Below are positions 52,922 to 62,635 of a stretch of DNA of 64,000 bases, in pieces. The notes beneath the pieces were generated by a model. It saw only the letters and a list, made by a program, of their open reading frames with translations, made no database searches and was not told the DNA's origin. The position numbers and the translations under genes were made by a program. Origin of the DNA: Pyrenula massariospora (lineage: Eukaryota; Ascomycota; Eurotiomycetes; Pyrenulales; Pyrenulaceae); contig JAGFMI010000027.1 of the NCBI GenBank assembly GCA_021030905.1, positions 248,001-312,000 of the forward strand, in the 5' to 3' direction. How positions within the stretch are numbered: the first letter of the stretch is position 1; each line of letters starts with the position of its first letter.

Positions 52922-53818
52922 TCACAACGTCCCCTCCCCCTCAACAACCAGCACCGTCTTGATCTTCTCAATATCCTCGATCGTCAGCCCGCAAACCTTT
53001 TCCAAATACCCCTCCACCCCACCATACACCCCATCAACAACCTTGCCCAAAGTCTCCACCATCGCCTCCCCCCTCGCCCCCGTAATCCTCATCACATCCT
53101 CCCTCCCCATCCCCTCACTCTCCATCAAATGCCTCACAATAACCTCCCTCCACTCCCCCATCCCCCCCTCCGTCAACCCATACTCCCCCGCCACCCTCCC
53201 CCTCTCCACCCCCGCCAGACTCAGCACCAGCGCAGCCAGCACCCCCGTCCGATCCTTCCCCGCGGTGCAGTGGAACAGCGCAACCCCATCCTCCTCCACG
53301 CCCCGCCAGTCCCGTATCCACTCAAACACGGCTCGATAGCTGGCGCCCGCGTGGGCTAGGATGTCGGCGTACGCGCGCACGAAGCCCGCAGCGCCGGATT
53401 CCGCGCTCGCGTAGTCGCGGTACTTGCGCGCCATGGCGGCGGGGTCGTGGGAGGCGGCGTCGGCGTACACGGGCGCGAAGATGCGGGTTGTTCCTGGGAT
53501 GGAGATGGTGGCGTTGGGGGCGGCGGTCTCGGCGGCGGAGCGCAGGTCGAAGATGGTGCGGAGGTGGTGGGTTGAGGTGAGGGTTGCCATGCCGGTTGGG
53601 GTGATGTAGGCGAGGGTGGCGGAGCGGAGGAGGAGGGTAGGGCGGACGTGGTGGGGTGTGGGGGAGGGGGAGGTGGTGTAGCCGCCGAGGGAGCGGATGT
53701 TGGTGACCCCATCGACGGAGATGAACGGCGGGGAAGGGAGGGGAGTATTGGTGGCGGCTGGGGTTGGGGCTCCGGGAGAGACTTCCTGCGGGACGGGTTG
53801 GTGCGGTGCAGTGGACAT
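52922..53818 (-). CDS. Dual-specificity/tyrosine phosphatase (Y_phosphatase3 family)
   Basis: Intronless, 298 aa from ATG 53818 (MSTAPHQPVPQE); the open frame runs 11 codons upstream from a TTG. Motifs in order: FISVDGVTNIRSLGGY, the family N-terminal substrate motif; LLLRSATLAYIT; LRTIFDLRSAAE; and the signature VALFHCTAGKDRTGVLAAL (Cys at about residue 182), which carries the HCxAGKDRTG loop of bacterial LipA/Oca-like and fungal Tyr phosphatases that may act on phosphotyrosine or phosphoinositides. The gene is markedly GC-rich, with G or C at most third positions, unlike the neighbouring genes. The substrate is unknown. It is convergent with the DDX60-like gene, with ends 256 bases apart. 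Confidence 0.88.
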   Translation of the reverse strand: MSTAPHQPVPQEVSPGAPTPAATNTPLPSPPFISVDGVTNIRSLGGYTTSPSPTPHHVRPTLLLRSATLAYITPTGMATLTSTHHLRTIFDLRSAAETAAPNATISIPGTTRIFAPVYADAASHDPAAMARKYRDYASAESGAAGFVRAYADILAHAGASYRAVFEWIRDWRGVEEDGVALFHCTAGKDRTGVLAALVLSLAGVERGRVAGEYGLTEGGMGEWREVIVRHLMESEGMGREDVMRITGARGEAMVETLGKVVDGVYGGVEGYLEKVCGLTIEDIEKIKTVLVVEGEGTL

Positions 53819-54543
53819 TTTGTTGAATGAAAATTCAATGATATATCTCAATCGAGGACCTCACTGCACAAATTATTGCAGCAGCTTCTTCGAACTGTTT
53901 CGGTTTGGACTCGTGTTCTAATGTCTACAGAATGAAACGTCGCTCGAGCGTTCAGGCATAGATCGTGTGGCCAAAATCAGCTCCTTCCATTCCAACAGAT
54001 CCTTTTGACTTGAGAAAGAACGTTGCTGCCTGTTTCCTTTTCGCTTTGGATAGATTATTGGCTTACTAGATACGACAATACGACGAATCGGTTCCTTCGT
54101 AGGCAGCGCCTTCAGGTTTTAGAGGCCAAGGGAACGTCAAGTTAAGTTAGGGTGGGGAGCTATTCCAGAAGTAACTTAAATTATTATAAGCAGCATCCAG
54201 AATAAAGAATACTTTTGAAGATTTTGAGGTTAGCGTAATGTACCAGGGCCCAGAGACAGAATTTCAAACTCGCTACAATTTGGGTTTGCAATGCCTTCTG
54301 CCAGGACACGAGAAGCGTTCGGCGTCTTTATGACTAGGATAGAAGTAAAGAACAACATAATTTGAAGACAATGATTTCAGATTTCCAGCCCGTTAGGAAG
54401 TGTAGGCATCACCAGTTCACTCTATCGCAAAAAATTCCTTTCCGGACGTTTCATGCAACACTTCAACGCCTATTCCATGCTCCATTCGCTGAAAACAAAA
54501 CAAATCAAAAGGCTAATGCTTTTGCACCCGTCTTAGCAATTGA
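53819..54543. other. Intergenic region between the phosphatase and sis1
   Basis: About 725 bases, including an AT-rich core near 54170-54240. No gene or RNA recognised. Confidence 0.45.
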
Positions 54544-55797
54544 TTACGTTCCGAGTATCTGCTTCAACTGTCCCTTCTGCTGCTGCGTTAGAGTCTTCGG
54601 GAAGATGACCTTGACCTGAACAATGAAATCTCCTCTCTCGCTAGGCTTCTTCGGTAATGGCATTCCCAGGTGAGGAAATCTTTCCTCAAAACCAGGAGCG
54701 GTCGGCCCTAAGCCAGACACAGGAAGCTGGCGTCCATCAATCGTAGTGACTTTTCGAGACCAGCCGGTGAGGGCCTCGACAAGAGGGATTTCAATCGTAG
54801 TGATAAGATTGTCGCCATCGCGGCGTAAGGTAGGGTGGTCTTTCTGGGGTTGGGTTAGCACACGTTTACTTGGATCGGGGGCGATAAGGGAGGCTACTTA
54901 CAATAGTAACGATAAAATGGAGATCCTGAACGCCTCCCTCCTCTTGGTCTCCCACCCCTGGAAACTTGATCTTCGTGCCAGCTTTCCATCCCGGTTTGAC
55001 ATCGATTTCCAAGATTTTGTCTTGCACACTCCGCTTTCCTGTTGCTTCATCATATGTTTTTCTCTTGATATTCATTTTCTTCTTCTTCCCTGTATAGAGT
55101 TCCTCAAGCGTCAATGGCAGTGGCTTCTCTACGATAGTCACTTCCGGCGTCTTGGGTCGCGGCCTCATCCCGCTTGATCTCCTAGGCATGCCTCCACTGC
55201 TTCTTCCCCCAGCACCAAAACTGCCCCCAAAATTCCCCCCACGACTACCGGTGAAAAGATTGAAAATATCATTATCGTCGTCTGCGCCGCCTGAACGTGC
55301 GAAGCTCGTAAAAATATCGCTTGGGTCACTGAAACTGAAGCCTCCGTTGCCAGCACCTCCGCCAGTCGAGAAATGGAAGGATCTTGTCCCTCCTCCGGGT
55401 CCGCCGCCAAATCCTGCGAAGCCACCAGGCATCCCGCCGGCAGAAAACCCTTCCGGCATGCCACCGGCGAACCCACCGGCTCCGGGTGGCGGTTCAGCGG
55501 TACGACCGCCACTGAGGAGGAATTCGAGGCCGAATTGGTCATAGACCTTTCGTTTCTCGGGATCAGAGAGGACTTCGTAGGCTTGGGAAACTTCCTTGAA
55601 TTTATCGGCTGCCTGGGGGTTGTCTGGATTCTTGTCAGGGTGCCATTTCAAGGCTGCCTTTCTGAGACACGTCGATTATCAGTATCAATTCAAGGTCTAG
55701 ATGTGGGGTGAGCTTACCGGTATGCTTTCTTAATTTCAGCATCGGAGGCAGAGGGTGAGACTGAGAGGGCATCGTAGAGCTTTGTCTCTTTGACCAT
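54544..55797 (-). CDS. sis1: Class B J-protein (Hsp40), Sis1-type
   Basis: Three exons: 55797-55718, 55661-54902 and 54843-54544; 379 aa. The J-domain begins [20 protein letters not shown] and continues over the first intron into [13 protein letters not shown] (HPD at residues 34-36). A Gly/Phe-rich region follows, with GGMP and GGFAG repeats, including the [15 protein letters not shown] motif. There is no zinc-finger domain, so it is class B. Two C-terminal substrate-binding domains follow ([20 protein letters not shown]; then [20 protein letters not shown] and [20 protein letters not shown]). Sis1 delivers misfolded substrates to Hsp70 in cytosol and nucleus and is essential in yeast. A heat-shock element lies upstream (see 56147-56166). 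Confidence 0.95.
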
Positions 55798-55944
55798 GCT
55801 GCGATGTATGTCGTAAAGGGTTGAACAAGACTGACAAGTATGAGATTGGTGTTCAGTGTGAAGACAAGACCAAGCCTGGTAGCAGGCTAATGTTTGGGCC
55901 GCAAACAGCGACCAAATTTAGGCAGCGTTCACTGGTAGCGGGTG

Positions 55945-55958
55945 AGAAGATTCCAGAC
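55945..55958. promoter_or_regulatory. sis1: Possible weak heat-shock element upstream of sis1
   Basis: The sequence AGAAGATTCCAGAC contains GAA-nn-TTC followed by GAC, a three-unit element with one mismatch in the third unit. It lies about 150 bases upstream of the sis1 start codon. Alone it would be unremarkable; it gains weight from the perfect element farther upstream. Confidence 0.35.
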
Positions 55959-56146
55959 CAATTGAATGATCCGGGCGCACTTTACCGTGTGCTTTCCAGA
56001 GGAAATTGAAGACTAAGAAGACCAAATAACCCGGAACACACGAGCGGTCAATTGGAGCCAACAAGCGAATAGTGCGGGACAGTGACGTTGCAGCCACAGT
56101 GCGAAACCGGCTGGCGCAGGGCTTGGGGGGCTTCACGCTGGCCCGT

Positions 56147-56166
56147 GGAACCTTCGCGAACCTTCC
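56147..56166. promoter_or_regulatory. sis1: Perfect four-unit heat-shock element upstream of sis1
   Basis: The 20-base sequence GGAACCTTCGCGAACCTTCC consists of four contiguous alternating nGAAn/nTTCn units with no mismatch, the consensus for trimeric Hsf1. It lies about 350 bases upstream of the sis1 start, in a GC-rich stretch, and downstream of the gcn2 3' end (gcn2 is also on the minus strand). SIS1 is a core Hsf1 target in budding yeast, which supports the assignment. Binding in this organism is inference. Confidence 0.8.
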
Positions 56167-56458
56167 ACGCTGCCCCAGGCACCCCCGGGCACGGCCACGG
56201 CGCTTGGGCCACAGCTTAATGCCTGGAGTCTTATTCCCGCTTCGGGATAATCTTATAGTTGGGACACAGATTGGTAGCCCGGTCAGGTCAAGAGGTTGAA
56301 GCGACGGTCTGGAGTGAAGCAGTAGTCTAATATATTCGTCTCTATCAATAAATTGGGTATCTGTCTATCGCACAATGCCATCATCATTCGTTGATCTCGT
56401 ATAATTATTTAGCTGCCAGCTCATCTCACAATGGTCATATGTCGATGTCACTTCGTAA

Positions 56459-59400
56459 TCAGCCAACACGACCAAGATCATAGAGAATGCAGTTCTTGGT
56501 CCGAAAGTTGAATACGAACGCGTGCCGTATGTCACTGTCTTTGCCTTCGCTGGCAAAGCTCTTCAAAAGATCATAAACTTGCTGCAGGTACTTCCGCTCG
56601 TTCGGAGGTACATTCTGTATAAGCTGCCTCCAAGTCTCAGGATCACTTAGCCGGGTCGACTTCATTGCCTCCAGGGTATCGTCACTGGTCTCGACTGCGG
56701 CACATTGCCCAATAAGAAAACTATCCACGAGCTCACGCGCTCTAGTCCTTGCGGAATCGACAATTTGGCTTCTGTTGCTTTTCTTGCCTTTGTGTTGTGC
56801 CGACAGGACATGGACCTCTAATTCGGGATCCAACATCACATCCTGATGGCTCGATAACCGGTTGAGCTTGTTGCTTTCGGCGGTAGCTTCATGCTCACCA
56901 CGCTCACGGACCTCGCTCTTCAACCAAAATGTCAGCTCTGACATTGATACTTCCGTCTCTTCCTTCTTGATTAAGCTTCGTACTTTGAGACCTCGTTCTC
57001 CCACTGCACCAGCCTCGTGCCTGATAGTGACAACCCAGCTGTGGTCCATCTCTTTACCGTGGGCTGGATTTGCGTGGGACAATTCGGTGTTCTCGGACAG
57101 CTCTGCACTAATCCCGCTGGCCCAGATGTCCTGTACCACCTCGAGACCAGTCGTGCGCAGTATAGTAGGGTCGAAGCTTGTCACAACCACGTCACAGCGT
57201 CTCGCCTTCCAATCTCCTGACAGGCTCTTCTGTTTTTTGAATGTCTTGCTAGGCTTTAAAGTGGATGCTGTCATCATTGCATTTAGCTCTCCCCAGTTCA
57301 GTTGAAAACCTACCGCCCTATGATTGCCGGGAGATTCTTTGGTCCGGAGGGTTTCAATCAACCTGTCATAGCGGCCGCCGACGGCGATGATGAAATTTTT
57401 CTTGCCTTCTGAAAGGCATTGGAAGAGAAAGCTGCCACGATAGAGCTTCTCATTCAGGCAGCTTAATGGTTGCACAAAGATTGGTAGCTTCAACTTGAAC
57501 AGATTGGCGTAGGTCGTGATGGAACGAAGACGGGCCACAACAGGGGCAACTCGATCCACATGCGCCGTATTTGCAAACAGGGTCTCAAGTCTCTCCTGTA
57601 TCTGGTCTATCTTCGAACGGAAATTGAACTGCAGCAGATCGTCGACTGTAGTTGAAGGAAGATTTACACTTTCATCTCGTAAGTGATTGCGCATGTCTTG
57701 ATTGCTCCAGGCGCCAGTGTTAAGCTTCGGCAAGCAATCTTTAACTAGAACCCACTGCGACTCAGGAATGCGACAGAATTCCAGTATCAGATCAAGCAAG
57801 TCGGAATGATTGATGTGAAAGCACATTCGCTTCCCCGAGAGCACCGGAAACTCGTCAACGACCTGATCGAGTACCTTGAGAAGCTCGGCTTCCTTGATAG
57901 AGAGATCAGTTGACTTCGAAGACATAATATCAAAGTCTACTTCGGAGATCCTTCTTGGCTCTCCGCTCTTCGTGGATGGTCTATAGACGTTCTCAAAACA
58001 ATAGGTTCTCTCGAACGCAGGCCCTTTACGAGCGATATTGCGTGCATTTATCATAGTCAGATCGTATGGCAACTGGACAACCATCCCGGACTGATCAATC
58101 AATTTCACAGCGCCCGGATACTGTTCTGAGGCGGGTAGAAGGGGCTGGACGCTGTTTTCGACCGCCCCATGCCGTCCAAAGACAGATTTGAGGCGTTCTT
58201 TCACCAGTTGCGACATCAACAAAGCTTGCTCGTTTGCATTGGCTGACGTCTTGTAGTCCCAAGCTTGGTCTTGTACCTTGGTTGGGAGCTGAGAGAACAG
58301 TGCTGCCAGATGATTCTGATATGCAACAGGATCGGTTTGAGACAGTTCCAACAAGGCTCTACGAAACTCAATCTCTTTAAAAGGCTCGGGTATCTTTCCG
58401 CTATTCAAAAGTGCAGCGGCTGAAGGGCGTTCTTCAGGACGATGAGTCAAGAGCGACAAAATGATCACACCTTGGTTTCGCAGTTCCGGAGACTTGAAAG
58501 AAGCTGGAAGGTCGATGTCTTGGCGGCGAATGCGGGATAAAATATGGTCACGCTCCATGCCTGTCGTGAAAGGCTGACACATCTCGAAGAATACGACACC
58601 CAAGGCGTACATGTCTACCTTGGCATTATACTGACCGCCAGAAGAGCTTAGCTCGGGTGCAGTGTAATATACAGTGCCGAGGCCATATGTATTTGAGCCA
58701 GCGGCTTGATACGTGCCAGAAGGCTTCGTAGCTGCCGCAGAGAGACCACTAGTGGCCAGGCCAAAGTCACCTATTTTTGGATTGTTAGCAACGTCAATGA
58801 AGACATTGTCAGGCTTCAAATCGCGATGAATAATTCCATTGCTATGCATATGGGCTAGTCCATCAACAATTTGTCGGAAAAAACGCCACTGTTCATCAGT
58901 GTTTCGCCAGAGACCATCTCGGATAACGTCGCGCAGAGTGTGATTCTCGCAATACTCCATCTGGATGTAGAGTGTACTCTTCATCGAGACCGATTTACGC
59001 GCCTCAAGCCGTCTAGACGACTCAGAAGCATCAGATGGACGACGAAAGAATCCTTGAGCTTGGTCTTCGTGCGAACCGCCGTCGCTCTCAAAAACGTCGC
59101 CCGAGCTTTCCGTATCGCTGCCCATATCGTCTTCGTCGGTGTCCTCGCCAAATCGAATTCCATCATTGTCGTATCGACCCGAGCTCATAAAGTCGTGTCC
59201 TGCACTGGAGAGTCTGCCGAGCATAGGATTGAGGTGAGCGGACGTAGTTTCTTCTGTCGATGTGGTCTCGATATGAGCCTCTGCATCGTCAGGCGAATCA
59301 TCAATCCAGGCAGTGAAATATCGAACCACATACGGATGATTCAGGCGGGACAAGACCACCACCTCTTGCAGTAGACTTTTGAGTGGCGTCGAAGACTTAG

Positions 59401-61234
59401 AAGTTATCTTTTTGATGGCATAGAAGCGGCCATCAATCCTGCCTCTGGCTTTGACCACTTCTCCAAACCCGCCTTTGCCTAATCGGCCCGCCTCGTCAAA
59501 ATCATTATCATACCGAGATACACGAGGAGCAAACACATTTGATGATTCTTTTCGGGGTCGTGTAAATGGTATTGAGGCTGGGCTTTCCTCATAAAACTCG
59601 AAGATCTGACCACCAGTACGTAGAAATTCTGAAGAGACCAACTGGAATGCTTTCAGCCGCTTAGCATGATCCGTTTGTAGCATGTCGCGTAGCATTTCCT
59701 CAAAGGGGGGAGCTAAATTCCTTGTGCTTTTCATCAACGCACTAGGTGAAGTGTGTTGTTGGATAACTTTCTTGCCCAAAGCCATTTGTAGAGCCACGAC
59801 ACCTAAGCTCCAGATAGCCGTCTTGGTCGTTCTTTGAGGGGGAGACAGAGAGAGTTCAGGTGGGGTCCAAAAGGGTAAGTCTGAGGCTGATGAGTCTGGT
59901 ATGCTGTTGGCCTTCGAGAGATCTTCGAGAGCCATATCATGGCCATCTGACAGCTTAATGGTAATGTCACCGGAAGGAGAACGGAAAAGAAAGATACTCT
60001 CAACTTGGACCCCTGGATGAACAATGTTGTGATGCTCAAAAAATTCAAGGGCGTCAAGAAGCTGCACAGTCCAACCCCTGACTTGTTCAGCTCCGAGACT
60101 ACCAATCATATCGAGTAGATCAGAGAGCGAGCCTTTGTTTGCAAATTCGTATAGCAAGCAAAGCTCCCAGAAAGGCGCTGTCCCAGTTTGAACTTCCGAG
60201 AAACGGTGCAACTTGAAGCCAATCAGTTCCACCACATTTGGATGTCTTCTGCTTTTTGCATTATCAAGCTTGGTTTCGAGCTCAGCAATCTTCTCTTTGA
60301 AGGTGCTGGTTTTTGAGCCGTCCATTTCCGGGTATGTGAACTCTTTAAGGACTAGTTGAGTGCCTTGAAGCTCGTCGTTGGGTGGCACAGGAGCTACTGC
60401 CTTTACAAGTCTGTTAACAGATTTGAAGAGGATGGCAATGCTAGCAACTCCTTTGAACCGGAAGGGGCGTCCTTTCGCATCTTTGACAGACATAGACTGA
60501 TCGAAAAAGGTCTCCTGCGGACGTGCTAAGTGTACGGATCCGTCCAAATCCTCTGAATCGACAACAGACCTTCTAGACCGCCGAGCTCGATGTTTACGCC
60601 TAGCAATCTCATTCTCTAACTGCTCCTGGAGCATTCGATCTTCCTCTGCCGTCTCTGCCTCAAGCTTCTTTGCCAAATCTTGTTCTTTCTTTCTAACCAA
60701 TTCTTCATGAGCGGCTTCTCGGACATTTCGTTCTTCCTCCAAGCTCGGTACTATCGGTTTTCTGGCCTGAGCCTCCGCAGCATCCTCTAAAAGACCTTCG
60801 ATAGTACTTGCTATTGCATAGATCATCTCATTTCCTATGAGTGTAGGAGGTAGATCGCTCATAATACATTGTATTTTAGTAGGCAAGCCTTCCTCTAAGG
60901 CAGCTTCAAAGTTATCAATCTTCAGCGACGGTAGGGTCTTTGGGTAGGTTGCATTTAGCTGAACCGAAAGTGTAACGTGGATTTCAGGGTTTGACGGCGC
61001 CTTAATTCGAATGCGGAAGGCAATATCAGGTGATCGATTCCACGCAGCCGCTTTTGTCTTAATTCTCTCAAAGTCGTCCATATAAATGGACCGAAGAACT
61101 TCGATTTCATTGTTCTGTATCTCAGAGTAATTTGTTACGACCGGCGATGGCGACTTGACCTGTTCGGGCATTGAGGGAGGCTGCCCATTTGTAGGAGAGG
61201 CATTCTTGTCATTCTTCTTCTTCTTAGGCGGCAT
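56459..61234 (-). CDS. gcn2: eIF2-alpha kinase Gcn2 (cpc-3)
   Basis: Intronless, 1,591 aa, full length for the family, from ATG 61234 (MPPKKKKNDKN). Domains in order: an RWD domain (about 39-150; NEIEVLRSIYMDDFERI), which binds Gcn1; a charged helix; a pseudokinase (about 250-530) whose catalytic loop reads IVHPGVQVESIF in place of HRD; and an active kinase with Gly loop LGKGGFGEVVKARG (about 582), AIKKI, a long insert, HRDLKPDNVFID (about 802) and IGDFGLA (about 824). A histidyl-tRNA synthetase-like domain (from about 1,050; INARNIARKGPAFERTYCFE) and a C-terminal ribosome-binding/dimerisation domain follow. Uncharged tRNA activates it; phosphorylated eIF2-alpha represses general translation and induces Gcn4/CpcA. 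Its start is 402 bases from the divergent bS16m gene. Confidence 0.97.
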   Translation of the reverse strand: MPPKKKKNDKNASPTNGQPPSMPEQVKSPSPVVTNYSEIQNNEIEVLRSIYMDDFERIKTKAAAWNRSPDIAFRIRIKAPSNPEIHVTLSVQLNATYPKTLPSLKIDNFEAALEEGLPTKIQCIMSDLPPTLIGNEMIYAIASTIEGLLEDAAEAQARKPIVPSLEEERNVREAAHEELVRKKEQDLAKKLEAETAEEDRMLQEQLENEIARRKHRARRSRRSVVDSEDLDGSVHLARPQETFFDQSMSVKDAKGRPFRFKGVASIAILFKSVNRLVKAVAPVPPNDELQGTQLVLKEFTYPEMDGSKTSTFKEKIAELETKLDNAKSRRHPNVVELIGFKLHRFSEVQTGTAPFWELCLLYEFANKGSLSDLLDMIGSLGAEQVRGWTVQLLDALEFFEHHNIVHPGVQVESIFLFRSPSGDITIKLSDGHDMALEDLSKANSIPDSSASDLPFWTPPELSLSPPQRTTKTAIWSLGVVALQMALGKKVIQQHTSPSALMKSTRNLAPPFEEMLRDMLQTDHAKRLKAFQLVSSEFLRTGGQIFEFYEESPASIPFTRPRKESSNVFAPRVSRYDNDFDEAGRLGKGGFGEVVKARGRIDGRFYAIKKITSKSSTPLKSLLQEVVVLSRLNHPYVVRYFTAWIDDSPDDAEAHIETTSTEETTSAHLNPMLGRLSSAGHDFMSSGRYDNDGIRFGEDTDEDDMGSDTESSGDVFESDGGSHEDQAQGFFRRPSDASESSRRLEARKSVSMKSTLYIQMEYCENHTLRDVIRDGLWRNTDEQWRFFRQIVDGLAHMHSNGIIHRDLKPDNVFIDVANNPKIGDFGLATSGLSAAATKPSGTYQAAGSNTYGLGTVYYTAPELSSSGGQYNAKVDMYALGVVFFEMCQPFTTGMERDHILSRIRRQDIDLPASFKSPELRNQGVIILSLLTHRPEERPSAAALLNSGKIPEPFKEIEFRRALLELSQTDPVAYQNHLAALFSQLPTKVQDQAWDYKTSANANEQALLMSQLVKERLKSVFGRHGAVENSVQPLLPASEQYPGAVKLIDQSGMVVQLPYDLTMINARNIARKGPAFERTYCFENVYRPSTKSGEPRRISEVDFDIMSSKSTDLSIKEAELLKVLDQVVDEFPVLSGKRMCFHINHSDLLDLILEFCRIPESQWVLVKDCLPKLNTGAWSNQDMRNHLRDESVNLPSTTVDDLLQFNFRSKIDQIQERLETLFANTAHVDRVAPVVARLRSITTYANLFKLKLPIFVQPLSCLNEKLYRGSFLFQCLSEGKKNFIIAVGGRYDRLIETLRTKESPGNHRAVGFQLNWGELNAMMTASTLKPSKTFKKQKSLSGDWKARRCDVVVTSFDPTILRTTGLEVVQDIWASGISAELSENTELSHANPAHGKEMDHSWVVTIRHEAGAVGERGLKVRSLIKKEETEVSMSELTFWLKSEVRERGEHEATAESNKLNRLSSHQDVMLDPELEVHVLSAQHKGKKSNRSQIVDSARTRARELVDSFLIGQCAAVETSDDTLEAMKSTRLSDPETWRQLIQNVPPNERKYLQQVYDLLKSFASEGKDSDIRHAFVFNFRTKNCILYDLGRVG

Positions 61235-61636
61235 TGCACGGTATTAGGCCGGTGATAGAGCTCCACTTCACATCGCTCTCCACGACCATTAATGTTGCAT
61301 GGACTTTTCGTGAGTTCCTTGGTACTCACAGCTATGGTGTGCGATGTACGGACCACGGAAAGCCGTTTGCGGGCAGAGCTGCTGGCCGAGGCCACAGCGC
61401 CGCTATTCTAAAGGCATCTAGGACGTTAAAGAAACCTAATTTCCTAGCAAAACAGTGTCGGTTGGCTCGAGTACGCCCAGGCACGCGAGGCTCGAAAATA
61501 TGCGTCTTGGGTGAGCTCCCCGCAATAGTCTCGACTAACTACGGTCACTTGCGGTCAAAACGGCAGCTTACCCGAGTTGCAGCTCCAAAAATTGTCAATC
61601 GGTTCAGGGAGTCTTTAAGCCTGAGCGTACGGTATC
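61235..61636. other. Divergent promoter region of gcn2 and bS16m
   Basis: About 400 bases separate the two start codons. A plus-strand open frame crosses it, but only the portion from 61770 is real coding sequence; the rest is fortuitous. Confidence 0.5.
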
Positions 61637-62357
61637 ATGGTCGTTCGAATACGATTATCACGCTTCGGCAAGAAGCGAGATCCTATTTACAACATTATTG
61701 TAGCACAAGCACGGTACGAGAACGTCCACGCCTGTTTCTAATAATCATGAAAACTAACGATATAACCAGCACCGCGCGAGATTCGAAGCCTATGGAAGTC
61801 CTTGGGACCTATGACCCAATACCGAAGGTACCACTCGCTAGTGCCGATACTCCAGAAGGCTATGTCCCCAAAAAATATAAAGATATTCGGTTGGACACAA
61901 GCCGGACAAAGTATTGGCTTGGTGTTGGAGCACAACCTAGCGATGGCGCATGGAGGATTTTGAGCTTGGTAAGTGTACTTAACGGCTCGGCTAGACAACA
62001 TCATTGATCTAGCAACAGGTCGGTCTCGTTGAGTCAAAGCCAGGGAAGCCCGTAGGGCGGCTGGGCGAACCATATAAGCGACAACGTCAACCTTCGTCAG
62101 AGCTGCTAGAAGCTCTAGAAGCCCAGAAGACTACCCAAGAGACGTCAGAACTACCGCAAGAGGCCACCATGAACCCGAAGCCAGAATCTCCGCCGATCGA
62201 AGGAATGGGCGGGGGAGAACCACAATTGGTTGAAGAAGTGCTCGATACCCCTGGCGATTCGCCACTACAAACTATGCAACGAGATACTGCACAACCCAAA
62301 GACCGGACTGAAGGCGATAGTGATGAATATCTGAGAGGAAGAGGGGGCTTTGTTTAA
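61637..62357 (+). CDS. mrps16: Mitochondrial small-subunit ribosomal protein bS16m
   Basis: Three exons: 61637-61713, 61770-61968 and 62019-62357, with 56- and 50-nt introns; 204 aa. MVVRIRLSRFGKKRDPIYNI and IVAQAR join to TARDSKPMEVLGTYDPIPK, then KDIRLDTSRTKYWLGVGAQP, SDGAWRILSL and VGLVESKPGKPVG: the whole bS16 fold. The last 90 residues are a polar Glu/Pro/Gln-rich extension ending GRGGFV, common in fungal mitochondrial orthologues but variable. bS16m is an early-assembly component of the mitoribosome 37S subunit. No classical N-terminal presequence is visible; the basic N-terminus may serve as the targeting signal. Confidence 0.94.
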
Positions 62358-62505
62358 TTCGTTGGACATGGTCTTCAGGGATTGCATTGCTATGGCGTTT
62401 TCGGAGCGGAATCGGAGCATCCCGGAGCGGAAGCGATCCCTCTGCGTGTATATGCCTCACATGAGGTCGGAGGCCCCTGCATAAACCTCAAGAACAATCG
62501 ACATG

Positions 62506-62511
62506 TATAAA
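62506..62511 (+). promoter_or_regulatory. Possible TATA box of the sulfotransferase-like gene
   Basis: TATAAA about 125-130 bases upstream of the start at 62636, followed by an A/T- and C-rich leader. Position is suitable for a fungal TATA box; no other support. Confidence 0.35.
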
Positions 62512-62635
62512 TGGCTGCCATCGATGATACATTCATACCTTATTGCTTTAAATCATCAAATAAATATACCCAAAATATTCAACAGACGATAGCTTTGCAA
62601 CCAGACCAAAGGCCATTTGAAGCGTCAAGGAAGCC

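Larger units (their letters stand above)
55798..56458. other. sis1 promoter region and gcn2 3' end
   Basis: About 660 bases with no gene. It contains the heat-shock elements listed separately and a GC-rich block around 56110-56220. Confidence 0.6.

Noticed and set aside
53356-53838. 160-codon Pro/Ser-rich ORF overlapping the phosphatase
   Set aside because: A shadow frame produced by high GC content. The overlapping frame carries the catalytic HCTAGKDRTG motif.
55152-55544. Plus-strand Pro-rich ORF over sis1
   Set aside because: Antisense of the Gly/Phe-rich region; no independent support.
61234-62007. 257-codon plus-strand ORF at the gcn2/bS16m boundary
   Set aside because: Only its part from 61770 to 61968 is real (bS16m exon 2). 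The upstream part is promoter, and exon 1 at 61637 is in a different frame.
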